From positions 503,963 through 567,962 of the forward strand of contig NZ_JAEDAJ010000001.1 of NCBI RefSeq assembly GCF_016623465.1: a DNA stretch of 64,000 nt, written 5' to 3'. Source of the stretch: Brachybacterium halotolerans. GTDB lineage: Bacteria; Actinomycetota; Actinomycetes; Actinomycetales; Dermabacteraceae. Shown in pieces: positions 1 through 7,781 of this stretch. Each line of letters starts with the position of its first letter. Positions within the stretch are counted from its first letter, which is position 1. A model generated the notes under the pieces. The model was not told where the DNA came from, did not search any database, and saw only the letters and a program-made list of their open reading frames with translations. Both the position numbers and the translations under genes were made by a program.

Positions 1-152
1 ACAACGGCCGCGGCATCGACCCGACGGTGAGCCGACGCAGCGGCCTGGCGAACATGTCGAGCCGGGCGCGCCGTCATCAGGGCTGGGTCGATGCGATCTC
101 GCTCGAGCCGGGCACGATGATCAACTGGCGCGTGACGCTCCCGCCCGCATGA
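1..152 (+). CDS. Sensor histidine kinase, C-terminal end only (partial)
   Basis: The last 50 codons of a gene that begins before the window. The visible part holds the G1 box of a HATPase domain (NGRGIDP), then SGLANMSSRARRHQG, where the G2 box and ATP lid lie in NarL-partner kinases of the DevS/NreB type. It ends in a beta-strand-like tail (MINWRVTLP). It would autophosphorylate and pass phosphate to a response regulator. The likely partner is the convergent LuxR-type regulator 46 nt away. Sensor domains cannot be seen, so the stimulus is unknown. Confidence 0.75.
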   Translation, partial: NGRGIDPTVSRRSGLANMSSRARRHQGWVDAISLEPGTMINWRVTLPPA

Positions 153-172
153 CGCGGGCCCCGGCCCGGCCG

Positions 173-193
173 GAGTCCCCGAGTCGGGGACTC
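173..193. terminator. Hairpin between convergent kinase and regulator genes
   Basis: An 8-bp perfect stem (GAGTCCCC / GGGGACTC) with a 5-nt loop lies between the kinase stop and the regulator stop. It is symmetric and could stop transcription from both sides. No T-tract follows. Confidence 0.5.
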
Positions 194-198
194 TCCGC

Positions 199-813
199 TC
201 AGGGCTTCCAGCCGGCCCTGCGACGCGCCGCCACCATCGCCGCGACCTGGGTGCGCCGCTGCAGACCCAGGGCCTGCAGGATCACGGTGACGCGGTTCTT
301 CACCGTCTTCTCCGCGATCCCCACCTCCTCGGCGATCTCGCGGTTCGAGTGTCCGTCGCCGATGAGCTCGACGATGCGCTGATCGGAGGCGGAGAGCTCG
401 GGTCCGTCCGCGACGCGGTCCTCGGGCCAGATCGACTCGCCGCGGTGCACCGCGAGGATCGCGCCGACGATGTCCGCGGCCCGCGCCGACTTCAGCACCA
501 GCCCCGCGGCGCCCGCGGCCCGAGACTCGTGGACGGCCGGGTCGTCGTCGAAGCTCGTGAGCACCAGCATCCGCATGTCGGGGTCGACGGCCCGTGCCGC
601 GCGCATGACGTCGATGCCGGTGCCGTCGGGCAGCTGGAGGTCCACCACGAGCACGTCCGGCCGGATCGCGGGCAGACGGCGCGCGGTCTCGGCGACGCTC
701 GCGGACTCCCCCACGACCCGCAGACGTGCATCGGCGGCGACCACCGTCGCGATTCCTCGTCGAACCACCTCGAAGTCGTCGACGAGCATCACGCCGATCG
801 GGGCGTCGTCCAT
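199..813 (-). CDS. NarL/LuxR-family response regulator
   Basis: A 204-aa DNA-binding response regulator. The receiver domain (residues about 5-120) shows the acidic pocket (VDDFEVV), the phospho-acceptor Asp in VVDLQLPDG, and the later KSA lysine. The C-terminal LuxR helix-turn-helix (about 140-200) reads SNREIAEEVGIAEKTVKNRV. The ATG at 813 was chosen because GGAGGA lies 7 nt upstream and the receiver starts right after it; a longer in-frame extension upstream is low-complexity and unlike the family. Phosphorylation by the neighbouring kinase is inferred from position. Target genes are unknown. Confidence 0.9.
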   Translation of the reverse strand: MDDAPIGVMLVDDFEVVRRGIATVVAADARLRVVGESASVAETARRLPAIRPDVLVVDLQLPDGTGIDVMRAARAVDPDMRMLVLTSFDDDPAVHESRAAGAAGLVLKSARAADIVGAILAVHRGESIWPEDRVADGPELSASDQRIVELIGDGHSNREIAEEVGIAEKTVKNRVTVILQALGLQRRTQVAAMVAARRRAGWKP

Positions 814-1048
814 GGCAGAGTCCTCCGCGAGTGGTCGGTGCTGGTGGTGGGATCCGACGCTCGCCACGCTACCCCAGCAGGTCATCGGCTTCCTGGGGGC
901 GCGAGGAGAACAACGGGCCGATGCACCACGGTGCCCGCGCGCACCCGGGCTCCCGGAACGCGGGTCCTCCCAGGTCGTACGATCGTCGGGTTCCGCCGGC
1001 CCGGCCCCGAGCCCCGGCCGGCGCGGAGCGAGAACGAGGAGGACCGCG

Positions 1049-1663
1049 ATGGACCACGTGCCCGATGAGCACGCGCACCATGAGCACGCCACGGGCGCGA
1101 CGGACCCGCACGACGGAGCCCATGCTCATCCTCACGACATGTCCGGGATGGCCGTCGGCGCGACCCTGCACTGTCTCACGGGGTGCTCCATCGGCGAGAT
1201 CATCGGGCTGCTGGTCGGCACCGCCGCGGGGTGGACGAACCTTCCCACCACCGTCCTCTCGATCCTCCTCGCCTTCGTCTTCGGGTACTCGCTCTCGGCG
1301 CTGCCGCTGGTCCGCGGGGGGATCGCCCTGGGCGACGCGCTGCGCCTGGTGCTCGTGGCGGACACCCTGTCGATCGCGACCATGGAGGTCGTGGACAACC
1401 TGGTCATGCTGGTGATCCCCGGTGCCATGGGGGCGACGCTGCTCGACCCGCTCTTCTGGGTCTCGATGGCGATCTCGCTGACGATCGCGTTCTTCGCCGC
1501 CTGGCCCGTCAACCGTGCGCTGCTGCGCCGGGGCAAGGGGCACGCCTTCACGCACCATGCGCTCGGCGAGGACGGCGCGATGGACAACCGGCCGCTGCTG
1601 ATCGGCATCACCGCCTTCCTGCTCGGCGGCTTCATCGCCTCGATCGGATCGCTGCTGGGCTGA
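1049..1663 (+). CDS. DUF4396 membrane protein with His-rich N-terminus
   Basis: A 204-aa integral membrane protein. The first 29 residues carry nine histidines mixed with Asp and Glu. The rest has about four or five hydrophobic segments, including GEIIGLLVGTAAG, a central helix pair around residues 70-130, and a last helix IGITAFLLGGFIASIGSLLG. This matches the DUF4396 family of unknown function. The start has GAGGAGG 6 nt upstream. The His-rich head suggests metal binding, perhaps copper or zinc, but that is inference. It is divergent from the response regulator and could be one of its targets. Confidence 0.8.
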   Translation: MDHVPDEHAHHEHATGATDPHDGAHAHPHDMSGMAVGATLHCLTGCSIGEIIGLLVGTAAGWTNLPTTVLSILLAFVFGYSLSALPLVRGGIALGDALRLVLVADTLSIATMEVVDNLVMLVIPGAMGATLLDPLFWVSMAISLTIAFFAAWPVNRALLRRGKGHAFTHHALGEDGAMDNRPLLIGITAFLLGGFIASIGSLLG

Positions 1664-1695
1664 CGGGGGTCGGGATCGCCGGCCGCGCCGTGGGC

Positions 1696-1730
1696 CTCGT
1701 CAGGCGTCAGAAATCAGACGTCAGACGTCA
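1696..1730 (-). repeat. Five 7-bp tandem units running through the mutM stop codon
   Basis: On the mutM strand the stop codon begins five tandem 7-nt units: TGACGTC, TGACGTC, TGATTTC, TGACGCC, TGACGAG. As 7 is not a multiple of 3, the repeated TGA falls in all three reading frames. Confidence 0.75.
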
Positions 1731-2729
1731 GGCCCTGCGCTGGCAGTTCGGGCAGAAGAAGCACGAGCGCTGCTGGAGCACCGAGCGGCGGATGATCGTG
1801 GCGCAGCGCGGGCACGGCTCCCCCGCCCTGCCGTAGGCGGCGAGGGAGCGCGCGAAGTACCCGGACCGGCCGTCGACGTTCACGTAGAGGTCGTCGAAGC
1901 TGGTCCCGCCCACGTCGAGCGCCCGGCGCATGACGGCCTCGGCGCCGTCCAGGACGCGCCTGGCACGGCCCCGGGTGAGCGTCTCCCCGGGGGCGTCGAA
2001 GCGAGTGCGGGCGGCCCACAGCCCCTCGTCGGCGTAGATGTTCCCGATCCCGCTGACCAGGGACTGGTCCAGCAGCAGCGCCTTGATGGGGGCGCGCCGC
2101 GCGCGCATCACCGCGATCACGGCCTCGCGGTCCTGGGCAGGGTCGAGCAGGTCGCGGCCGATGCCGACCACGTCGGCCGGGAGCAGGTCGTCGATCGAGT
2201 CCGGGGTCGCGGGGAGCCCGTCGGCGTCCTGCTCGAGCGCACTCGTCCACAGCCCGCCGAAGATGCGCTGGTCCACGAAGTCGACCTGTGCGCCGTCGTC
2301 CAGATGCAGGACGATGCGGCGATGCCTGTGCGGATCGCTGGCCGGGCCCTCTCCGCGCGGGGCGGGTTCCGACGGTGCGTCGACCCCCTTGGCCGTCTCC
2401 GCGCCCGCCGTCGCGCCCGCTGTCGCACCCGCCTCGACGTCTGCCGCTCCGCCGCGCACGCGCATCTGGCCGCTCATGCCCAGGTGCGTCATGAGCGCCT
2501 CGCCGAGCTCGTCGCCGCGCTCGTCCTGCAGGCGCCACCACAGGAACTTCCCGCGCCGCTCGAGCCGGGCGACGCGGGCACCGGTGACGGCGTGCACGAA
2601 CGCGTCCGGCCCGCCGATCTGGCGGCGCAGGGATCGCGGCTCGTGGACGTCGACGCGGGTGATCACACGGCCGTCGACATGCGGGGCGAGGCCGCGGCGG
2701 ACCACCTCGACCTCGGGCAGCTCCGGCAT
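1728..2729 (-). CDS. mutM: Formamidopyrimidine-DNA glycosylase (Fpg/MutM)
   Basis: A 333-aa bifunctional DNA glycosylase/AP lyase that removes 8-oxoguanine and ring-opened purines. It begins MPELPEVE, giving the catalytic Pro2 and Glu3; Lys61 sits in RRGKFLWW. The C-terminus has the zinc finger CPRC-x16-CPNC that contacts DNA. It is longer than usual (about 270-290 aa) because of a low-complexity Ala/Gly/Pro/Glu stretch at residues about 92-135, between GMSGQMRV and HRRIVLHL. It lies 14 nt after rnc in the usual rnc-mutM order and is probably co-transcribed. Confidence 0.96.
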   Translation of the reverse strand: MPELPEVEVVRRGLAPHVDGRVITRVDVHEPRSLRRQIGGPDAFVHAVTGARVARLERRGKFLWWRLQDERGDELGEALMTHLGMSGQMRVRGGAADVEAGATAGATAGAETAKGVDAPSEPAPRGEGPASDPHRHRRIVLHLDDGAQVDFVDQRIFGGLWTSALEQDADGLPATPDSIDDLLPADVVGIGRDLLDPAQDREAVIAVMRARRAPIKALLLDQSLVSGIGNIYADEGLWAARTRFDAPGETLTRGRARRVLDGAEAVMRRALDVGGTSFDDLYVNVDGRSGYFARSLAAYGRAGEPCPRCATIIRRSVLQQRSCFFCPNCQRRA

Positions 2730-2743
2730 GGGCGGGCTCCGGG

Positions 2744-3496
2744 TCAGCCGCGCGGGAGCACGGACTCGCCGCGGGCCTCGAGGAGGCTGCGCACGGCGTG
2801 CTGGGCGGCGGCGAGCTCGGCGTCCTTCTTCGAGGCGCCCTCGCCGCTCGCGGTGACGATGCCGGCGATGGTCGCGGTCGCGGTATAGGTCTTCGCGTGC
2901 TCGGGGCCGGTGCCCGTGATCTCGTAGACGGGGACGGTGCCGGTCTCGGCGGCGATCTCCTGCAGGCGGGTCTTGAAGTCGTACCCGGCCTCGAGGATCT
3001 CGTCGCTCTCGAGCAGCGGTCGCAGCAGCTCGAGCACGTACCTGCGGGAGACGTCCTGTCCGCAGGAGAGGTGCACGGCGCCGATCAGCGCCTCCATGGT
3101 GTCGGCGAGGATCGAGGCCTTGTCGCGGCCGCCCGAGAGGTCCTCGCCGCGGCCGAGCTTGACGTACTGGCCCAGCTCGATGCGTCGGCCGATGAGCGCG
3201 AGGGCGCGCGTGTTGACCGTGGCCGCTCGGCGCTTGGCGAGGTCACCCTCGGGCAGCGTCGGATGCACGGTGTAGAGCTCCTCCGTGGTCGCGAGCTGCA
3301 GCACGGCGTCGCCCAGGAACTCGAGGCGCTCGTTGTGCGGGATCTGCTCGTGCTCGTAGGAGTACGAGCGGTGCGTGAGCGCGAGATCGAGCAGCCCGGA
3401 CTCCGTGAGCTGACGCGCCTGGTCGGGGAACAGGGGCAGCGTCGCGAGAAGCTCCTGGGGATCCCTCGCCTCGGTGGACCGCCGTGAGCGGGCCAT
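2744..3496 (-). CDS. rnc: Ribonuclease III
   Basis: A 250-aa double-strand-specific endoribonuclease for rRNA processing and turnover of structured RNA. The catalytic domain holds HNERLEFLGDAVL (residues 54-66), with metal-binding Glu and Asp, and the second acidic site in DTMEALIGAVH. A double-stranded RNA-binding domain fills the last 75 residues (FKTRLQEIA ... SKKDAELAAAQHAV). Its ATG overlaps the stop of the DUF177 gene by 1 nt (TGATG), so the two are translationally coupled. Confidence 0.96.
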   Translation of the reverse strand: MARSRRSTEARDPQELLATLPLFPDQARQLTESGLLDLALTHRSYSYEHEQIPHNERLEFLGDAVLQLATTEELYTVHPTLPEGDLAKRRAATVNTRALALIGRRIELGQYVKLGRGEDLSGGRDKASILADTMEALIGAVHLSCGQDVSRRYVLELLRPLLESDEILEAGYDFKTRLQEIAAETGTVPVYEITGTGPEHAKTYTATATIAGIVTASGEGASKKDAELAAAQHAVRSLLEARGESVLPRG

Positions 3497-4134
3497 CAGC
3501 GCTCCTCGTCGACGGGCGCGCCGTCGTCAGGATCGTCGTCGGCCCCGGCGCGCTCGGAGTCGCCCGCGTCGGCCGACTGCCCCTCCCCGCCGAGCAGGCC
3601 GCTCAGGGCAGCCCAGCGCGGGTCGATCACGTCGTGGTGGTGCTCGGGATCGTCCTCGAGGCGCGCGCCGCACTGGGCGCACAGACCCATGCACGAGGGC
3701 TTGCACAGAGGGCGCTCCTCGGCCTCGAGCGCGATGACGTCGTGCACGAGGGGGCCGAGGTCCACGTCGTCGCCGCTGAGGGCGGGGACGTCGTCCTCCT
3801 CATCGGCCTTGATCTTCTCGGGGTAGCTGAAGAGCTCGTCGATGCGGGCGTCGACCTCGCGCTCGAGCGGGTCCAGGCAGCGGGAGCACTCGCCGGTGAC
3901 GCGGGCCTCGACGGTGCCGCTGACGAAGATGCCCTCGACCACGGACTCGAGCTCGGCGTCGAGGCTGATCGACTCGCCCGCGGGGACGGTGAGGGCGAGG
4001 TTGCCGACCTTCTGGTCGGCCACCTGGACGGTGCGGTCCACGTGCCGGTGTGATCCCGGGCGGCCGATGAGGTCGACGACGTCGAAGCGGAGGTCGAGAT
4101 CGTCGGGCGCGGGGATGCTGGCTCGAATGTTCAC
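3496..4134 (-). CDS. YceD/DUF177 family protein
   Basis: A 212-aa member of the family that includes E. coli YceD and plant DUF177 proteins, linked to ribosome and 23S rRNA biogenesis. It has the paired cysteines ECSRCLDP in the core and a second cluster KPSCMGLCAQCG near residue 165, likely a metal site. The tail is acidic. The start is GTG at 4134. TATCCT ends 6 nt before it and no good ribosome binding site is present, so a leaderless mRNA is likely. rpmF, which normally follows this gene in bacteria, is absent; rnc follows directly. Confidence 0.9.
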   Translation of the reverse strand: MNIRASIPAPDDLDLRFDVVDLIGRPGSHRHVDRTVQVADQKVGNLALTVPAGESISLDAELESVVEGIFVSGTVEARVTGECSRCLDPLEREVDARIDELFSYPEKIKADEEDDVPALSGDDVDLGPLVHDVIALEAEERPLCKPSCMGLCAQCGARLEDDPEHHHDVIDPRWAALSGLLGGEGQSADAGDSERAGADDDPDDGAPVDEER

Positions 4135-4140
4135 GGCCCC

Positions 4141-4146
4141 AGGATA
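4141..4146 (-). promoter_or_regulatory. -10 element for DUF177-rnc-mutM (leaderless)
   Basis: TATCCT on the minus strand, 6 nt before the GTG. The predicted transcript would start at or next to the G of the start codon. Confidence 0.55.
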
Positions 4147-4208
4147 CGAGCGCGAGCGCCGACGCGGCTCGGGGCGCGCGGGTCGGGTGACGGGTCCGAC
4201 CCGGGGCA

Positions 4209-4727
4209 TCAGGCCTCGGACGATCCCGTGGGCTCCTCGCGCTCGGCGAGCGCGGCCTCGAGGGCGCGGCGGGAGGCCTCGGGGAGCATGTCGTCGATCG
4301 GGCCGCCCAGCTGGGAGACCTCGCGCACGAGACTCGAGGAGATGTGGGAGTACCGGGCGTCGGTGAGCAGGAAGACGGTGTCGACGTGCGCGAGATGCTG
4401 GTTCATGCGCGCCATCGGCTCCTCGTAGGCGAGGTCGATCTGGCCGCGCATGCCGCGCACCACGGCCCGTGCGCCGTGCTCGCGGCAGAAGTCGACCAGC
4501 AGTCCGCGCGGCAGCACGGCGCTCGTGACCTTGGGGTCGAGCCCCTCGGCGCGGATGGTCTCGTCGATCGCCTGCTGGCGCGCCTCGAGGCTCAGCATCC
4601 CCTTCTTGTTGGGGTTGTGGGAGATCGCGATGATCAGCCGGCTGCACAGCATCGCGGCCCGGCGGGCGAGGTCCAGATGGCCGAGGGTGAACGGGTCGAA
4701 GGAGCCCGGCAGGACGATGGTGCTCAT
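4209..4727 (-). CDS. coaD: Phosphopantetheine adenylyltransferase
   Basis: A 172-aa enzyme that transfers AMP from ATP to 4'-phosphopantetheine, the penultimate step of coenzyme A synthesis. The nucleotidyltransferase signature GSFDPFTLGH is at residues 8-17. RGMRGQIDLAYEEPMA and the ISSSLVREV motif follow in canonical order. Length is typical. There is no ribosome binding site before the ATG (TCCTCC instead); TAGGCT ends 6 nt upstream. Confidence 0.95.
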   Translation of the reverse strand: MSTIVLPGSFDPFTLGHLDLARRAAMLCSRLIIAISHNPNKKGMLSLEARQQAIDETIRAEGLDPKVTSAVLPRGLLVDFCREHGARAVVRGMRGQIDLAYEEPMARMNQHLAHVDTVFLLTDARYSHISSSLVREVSQLGGPIDDMLPEASRRALEAALAEREEPTGSSEA

Positions 4728-4733
4728 GGAGGA

Positions 4734-4739
4734 AGCCTA
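4734..4739 (-). promoter_or_regulatory. -10 element for coaD, overlapping the preceding stop codon
   Basis: TAGGCT on the minus strand, 6 nt before the coaD ATG. Its TAG is also the stop codon of the acetyltransferase upstream. Confidence 0.55.
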
Positions 4740-5345
4740 ATCGGCCGACGGCGCCTGCCCGGCGGGCGCCTCGCCGGGGTGCTGCGCGTGCCACTCCTCC
4801 TCGAGGATCGCCCAGGTCATGCCGTCCATCCACCCGCGGGTCGCGTGCAGCGACTCCCCGCGGAAGATGCCCTCGCAGCGCAGGCCGATCTTCTCCATGA
4901 TCCGGGCCGAGGGCGCGTTCGCCGCGAAGCAGCTGGCCTCCACGCGGTGCAGTCCCAGCCCGGCGATGGCGATGCGCAGGAGCGCCGCCGCGTACTCGGT
5001 GCCGAGCCCCTGGCCGTGCACGCCCGGGTCGAGGACCCAGGACAGCTCGCCCTGGCTGCGGTGGGCGGCGGCGATCGCCTGACGCTGGGACCAGGCGTCC
5101 TGGACCATGACGCCGCCCACGGCGATGACCCGGCCGTCGAGCTCCCCGACGATCCGGGCCGCGAGCGACTGCTCCCAGGTCTCGATGTGCGCGGCGCGCG
5201 AGGCCGGCAGGCCGTAGGTCCATTCGTGGACCTCCGGCCTGCCGTACCAGGGCCAGATCGCCTCGGCGTCCTCGGCGCGGGCGCGGCGCAGCGTGAGGCG
5301 CTCCGTGCGGAGCGGCCAGTCGAGGTCTGCGAGCGTGGTGGTCAC
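4737..5345 (-). CDS. GNAT acetyltransferase, RimJ/RimL type
   Basis: A 202-aa GCN5-related N-acetyltransferase. It opens with the RimJ/L-type strand TERLTLRRARAEDAEAIWPW, then HRSQGELSWVLDPGVHGQGLGTEYAAALL (acetyl-CoA loop G-x-G-LG) and HRVEASCFAANAPSARIMEKIG near residue 160, typical of the ribosomal-protein acetylase subgroup. The substrate cannot be told from sequence. The start is GTG with TACCCT ending 6 nt upstream. Confidence 0.85.
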   Translation of the reverse strand: MTTTLADLDWPLRTERLTLRRARAEDAEAIWPWYGRPEVHEWTYGLPASRAAHIETWEQSLAARIVGELDGRVIAVGGVMVQDAWSQRQAIAAAHRSQGELSWVLDPGVHGQGLGTEYAAALLRIAIAGLGLHRVEASCFAANAPSARIMEKIGLRCEGIFRGESLHATRGWMDGMTWAILEEEWHAQHPGEAPAGQAPSAD

Positions 5346-5351
5346 CGCGCC

Positions 5352-5357
5352 AGGGTA
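5352..5357 (-). promoter_or_regulatory. -10 element for the GNAT gene
   Basis: TACCCT on the minus strand with a 6-nt spacer (GGCGCG) before the GTG; no Shine-Dalgarno. Confidence 0.5.
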
Positions 5358-5420
5358 CGCACGTGAGGGCGGGCCGACGGCCGGGTGGCCGGATGGCCGG
5401 AGGACCCGATGCTCGGGCGC

Positions 5421-6194
5421 TCAGGGCTTCCCGTGGGGGTCGCGGGCGTTGAGCATCTCGACCACCTGCGGATAGTCCCCGCGCACCTCGGCATAGCGCA
5501 GCACCTTCACGGCCTCCACCTGGATCTCGCGCAGGGAGGACGCATCCCCTGCCGCGAAAATCTCCATGACCTCGTCGGCGAAGGCGTCGAGCGGCATCGC
5601 CATCTCGTTCTCGGCGTGCCCGGGCATGAGGTCGGTGCGCACGGCCGGCGGCTCGAGCTCCAGCACGCGCACGCCGGTCCCCGCGAGCTGCAGGCGGATC
5701 GACTCGCTGAGCATGTGGATCGCGGCTTTGGTCGCGTTGTAGGTGGGGGTCGCGGCGAGCGGGGTGAAGGCGAGCCCGGAGGAGACCGTCATGATCGTCG
5801 CGTCCCCGCGGGAGACGAAGTGGTCCAGGAAGGCGGAGATGAGTCGGATTGGTCCCAGTACGTTGGTGGTGACGGTGGCCTCGGCGGTCTCGAGCAGACC
5901 CTCGGACGTCGTCCAGTCCTCCGCGCGCATGATCCCTGCCATCGCGATGAGGGTGTCGAGATCCGGGTGCTCGGCGCGCACGGTGCGGGCGGCCGACTCG
6001 ATGCTCCGCGCGTCGGTCACGTCCAGGGCCACGGTGCCGAGACCGGGGTGCTGGGCGGCGAGCTCGGCGAGCCGCTCGGTGCGTCGGCCGCCGATGATGA
6101 CGGTGCTGCCGCGCTCCTGGAGGCGCAGGGCGAGGGCGAGACCGATGCCGCTGGTCGCGCCGGGGATGAAGATCGTGTGTCCGGTGAGTTCCAT
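5421..6194 (-). CDS. Short-chain dehydrogenase/reductase
   Basis: A 257-aa SDR. The NAD(P)-binding motif is GATSGIG at residues 12-18, the structural AMAGI motif follows near residue 90, and the catalytic Ser and YNATK (YxxxK) lie near residues 140-155. The layout resembles the DltE/YdfG-type oxidoreductases (LRLQERGSTVIIGGRR, LEPPAVRTDLMPG). The ATG at 6194 begins the domain; upstream in-frame sequence is low-complexity. It is divergent from the XRE/MmyB regulator, a pairing common in actinobacteria where the regulator controls the SDR. The substrate is unknown. Confidence 0.88.
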   Translation of the reverse strand: MELTGHTIFIPGATSGIGLALALRLQERGSTVIIGGRRTERLAELAAQHPGLGTVALDVTDARSIESAARTVRAEHPDLDTLIAMAGIMRAEDWTTSEGLLETAEATVTTNVLGPIRLISAFLDHFVSRGDATIMTVSSGLAFTPLAATPTYNATKAAIHMLSESIRLQLAGTGVRVLELEPPAVRTDLMPGHAENEMAMPLDAFADEVMEIFAAGDASSLREIQVEAVKVLRYAEVRGDYPQVVEMLNARDPHGKP

Positions 6195-6283
6195 GGCGGG
6201 CAGTCTTCGCCGCGTCCGGGCCGCGCACCAGGGCCGGTGCATCGGGGGATCCGCGATCCCTGGTTGCGCGAGCGCGCTGACGG

Positions 6284-6289
6284 GATACT
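6284..6289 (+). promoter_or_regulatory. -10 element for the MmyB-type regulator
   Basis: GATACT, 6 nt before the ATG at 6296. It supports that start over the internal ATG at 6416. Confidence 0.5.
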
Positions 6290-6295
6290 CGGGGC

Positions 6296-7252
6296 ATGGA
6301 TCCAGCGAGCACAGGGGCCGACGAGGCACCCGTCGCAGACGAAGCGCGCACGCGCGTAAAGCGCACGGGCGAATCGCGCGCCGGCGAGGCGCGGACCGGC
6401 GAGGCGCGGACAGGGATGGACCGGGAAGCGCTCGCGGGCTTCCTCGTCGCCCGCCGTGAGGCCATCTCGCCGGCCGACGTGGGCCTGCCCGCCGGCACCC
6501 GCCGGCGCACACCGGGGCTCCGACGGGAGGAGGTGGCGCAGCTGGCGACGATGTCCGTCGACTACGTGACCCGGCTCGAACAGAGGCGCGGCCCCCAGCC
6601 GTCGACCGCGATGCTGGCCTCGCTCGCCCGCGCCCTGCGGCTCACGGCCGACGAGCGGGACTACCTGTTCCGCGTCGCCGGGCACAGCGCCCCGGACCGG
6701 TCGATCGCGCACTCCCATGTCGCGCCGGGGCTGCTGAGGGTGCTCGACCGGCTCCCCGACGTGCCGGCGATGATCATCTCGAACCTCGCCGAGCCGCTCG
6801 TCCAGAACGAGCCAGCGCGCGCACTCTTCGGCGACGCCTCCCTGCTGGAGGGATGGGAGCGCAGCGCGATCTTCCAGTGGTTCGCCCATCCCGAGACCTG
6901 CCGGGGCATGTACCCGCCGTCCGATCACGCCCGGCAGAGCCGCGCGCAGGTCGCGACCCTCCGCGCCGCCTACGGCGCGATGGGCCCGCGCTCGCGGGCG
7001 GGTGAGCTGGCGCGGCTCCTGCATGCCCGCAGCGAGGAGTTCGCCCAGCTCTGGGACGCCCAGATCGTGGCGCGGCGCTTCGAGGACCACAAGGTCGTGA
7101 TCCACCCGGAGGTCGGCGAGATCGAGGTGGACTGCCAGGCGCTGTTCACGGAGGACGAGACCCAGGTCCTGCTGGTGCTCACCGCTCCCCCGCACACGGA
7201 GGACGCGAGCAAGCTCGAGCTGCTGGCGGTGCTGGGGACGCAACGCACTTGA
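6296..7252 (+). CDS. XRE-family regulator with MmyB-like ligand-binding domain
   Basis: A 318-aa regulator. After a 40-residue charged head with a repeated (S/A)R(T/A)GE unit come the helix-turn-helix (LGFLVARRE-like start, RRTPGLRREEVAQLATMSVDYVTRLEQ) and then a C-terminal MmyB-type ligand-binding domain (about 140-300; MIISNLAEPLVQNEPARALFGD, NIFQWF-like FQWFAHP, and SEEFAQLWD). This class usually binds a fatty acid or small ligand and controls a divergent SDR gene, as here. The 5' codons contain 15-bp tandem units; an internal ATG at 6416 is the alternative start. Confidence 0.88.
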   Translation: MDPASTGADEAPVADEARTRVKRTGESRAGEARTGEARTGMDREALAGFLVARREAISPADVGLPAGTRRRTPGLRREEVAQLATMSVDYVTRLEQRRGPQPSTAMLASLARALRLTADERDYLFRVAGHSAPDRSIAHSHVAPGLLRVLDRLPDVPAMIISNLAEPLVQNEPARALFGDASLLEGWERSAIFQWFAHPETCRGMYPPSDHARQSRAQVATLRAAYGAMGPRSRAGELARLLHARSEEFAQLWDAQIVARRFEDHKVVIHPEVGEIEVDCQALFTEDETQVLLVLTAPPHTEDASKLELLAVLGTQRT

Positions 7253-7273
7253 GGCGCTGTGCTGGGGTGGTCG

Positions 7274-7774
7274 TCATACCGAGTGGCCGGAGCACCGACG
7301 AACGATGCGCACGGCGCCGAGGGCACTCGCCGCAGCCACGGAGGAGGCGATCGGGGCGAAGACCGCGACACCCACGAGGCCGCCGAACACCACGCCCCCA
7401 GAGATCGCGGCGAGGAGCGCAAGCACGGATGTGATCGCGCAGACGACCGAGGCCTTCTCATCCCCCGATGGTCCCTCCTGAGTCGACCTTTCGGACTCAC
7501 TGCTGTCACTGCGTGCAAGAAGGTCCCACGCATCGCGGACCACGACGAACGATGCGGAGATGAGCGCGACGGCCGTCGCGAGGACGGCCAGCGGCGCCAG
7601 AACATTGCCGTAGCCGAACACGGAGGGGCTGACCCAGCGCTCCTGGGAGAAAGTGATCCTGGATGGATCCTCACTCACCCAAGAGATCCACCATGTCGGC
7701 AAGAGCATCACCAGCAGTGCACCGGCCGATGCAACGAGACCGAGGACGTGCAGGGCAGGGGCCAGTGTGCGCAT
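7274..7774 (-). CDS. Small membrane protein, unknown function
   Basis: A 166-aa protein with four predicted hydrophobic segments: residues about 5-30 (HVLGLVASAGALLVMLL), 55-80 (VLAPLAVLATAVALIS), 112-132 and 135-155. A polar loop (SDSSESERSTQEG) sits between pairs. The ATG at 7774 has GGAGGGG and GAGAGG upstream and lies 7 nt after the methyltransferase stop; the upstream ATG at 7822 would overlap that gene by 41 nt. No family was recognised. Last gene of a GNAT-methyltransferase-membrane protein operon. Confidence 0.65.
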   Translation of the reverse strand: MRTLAPALHVLGLVASAGALLVMLLPTWWISWVSEDPSRITFSQERWVSPSVFGYGNVLAPLAVLATAVALISASFVVVRDAWDLLARSDSSESERSTQEGPSGDEKASVVCAITSVLALLAAISGGVVFGGLVGVAVFAPIASSVAAASALGAVRIVRRCSGHSV

Positions 7775-7781
7775 CAGCCTC

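Noticed and set aside
4135..6510. A 1004-codon minus-strand frame joining DUF177 to upstream sequence
   Set aside because: It passes through coaD, the acetyltransferase and the SDR in the wrong frame; DUF177 homologues start at the GTG at 4134, where a -10 element also ends.
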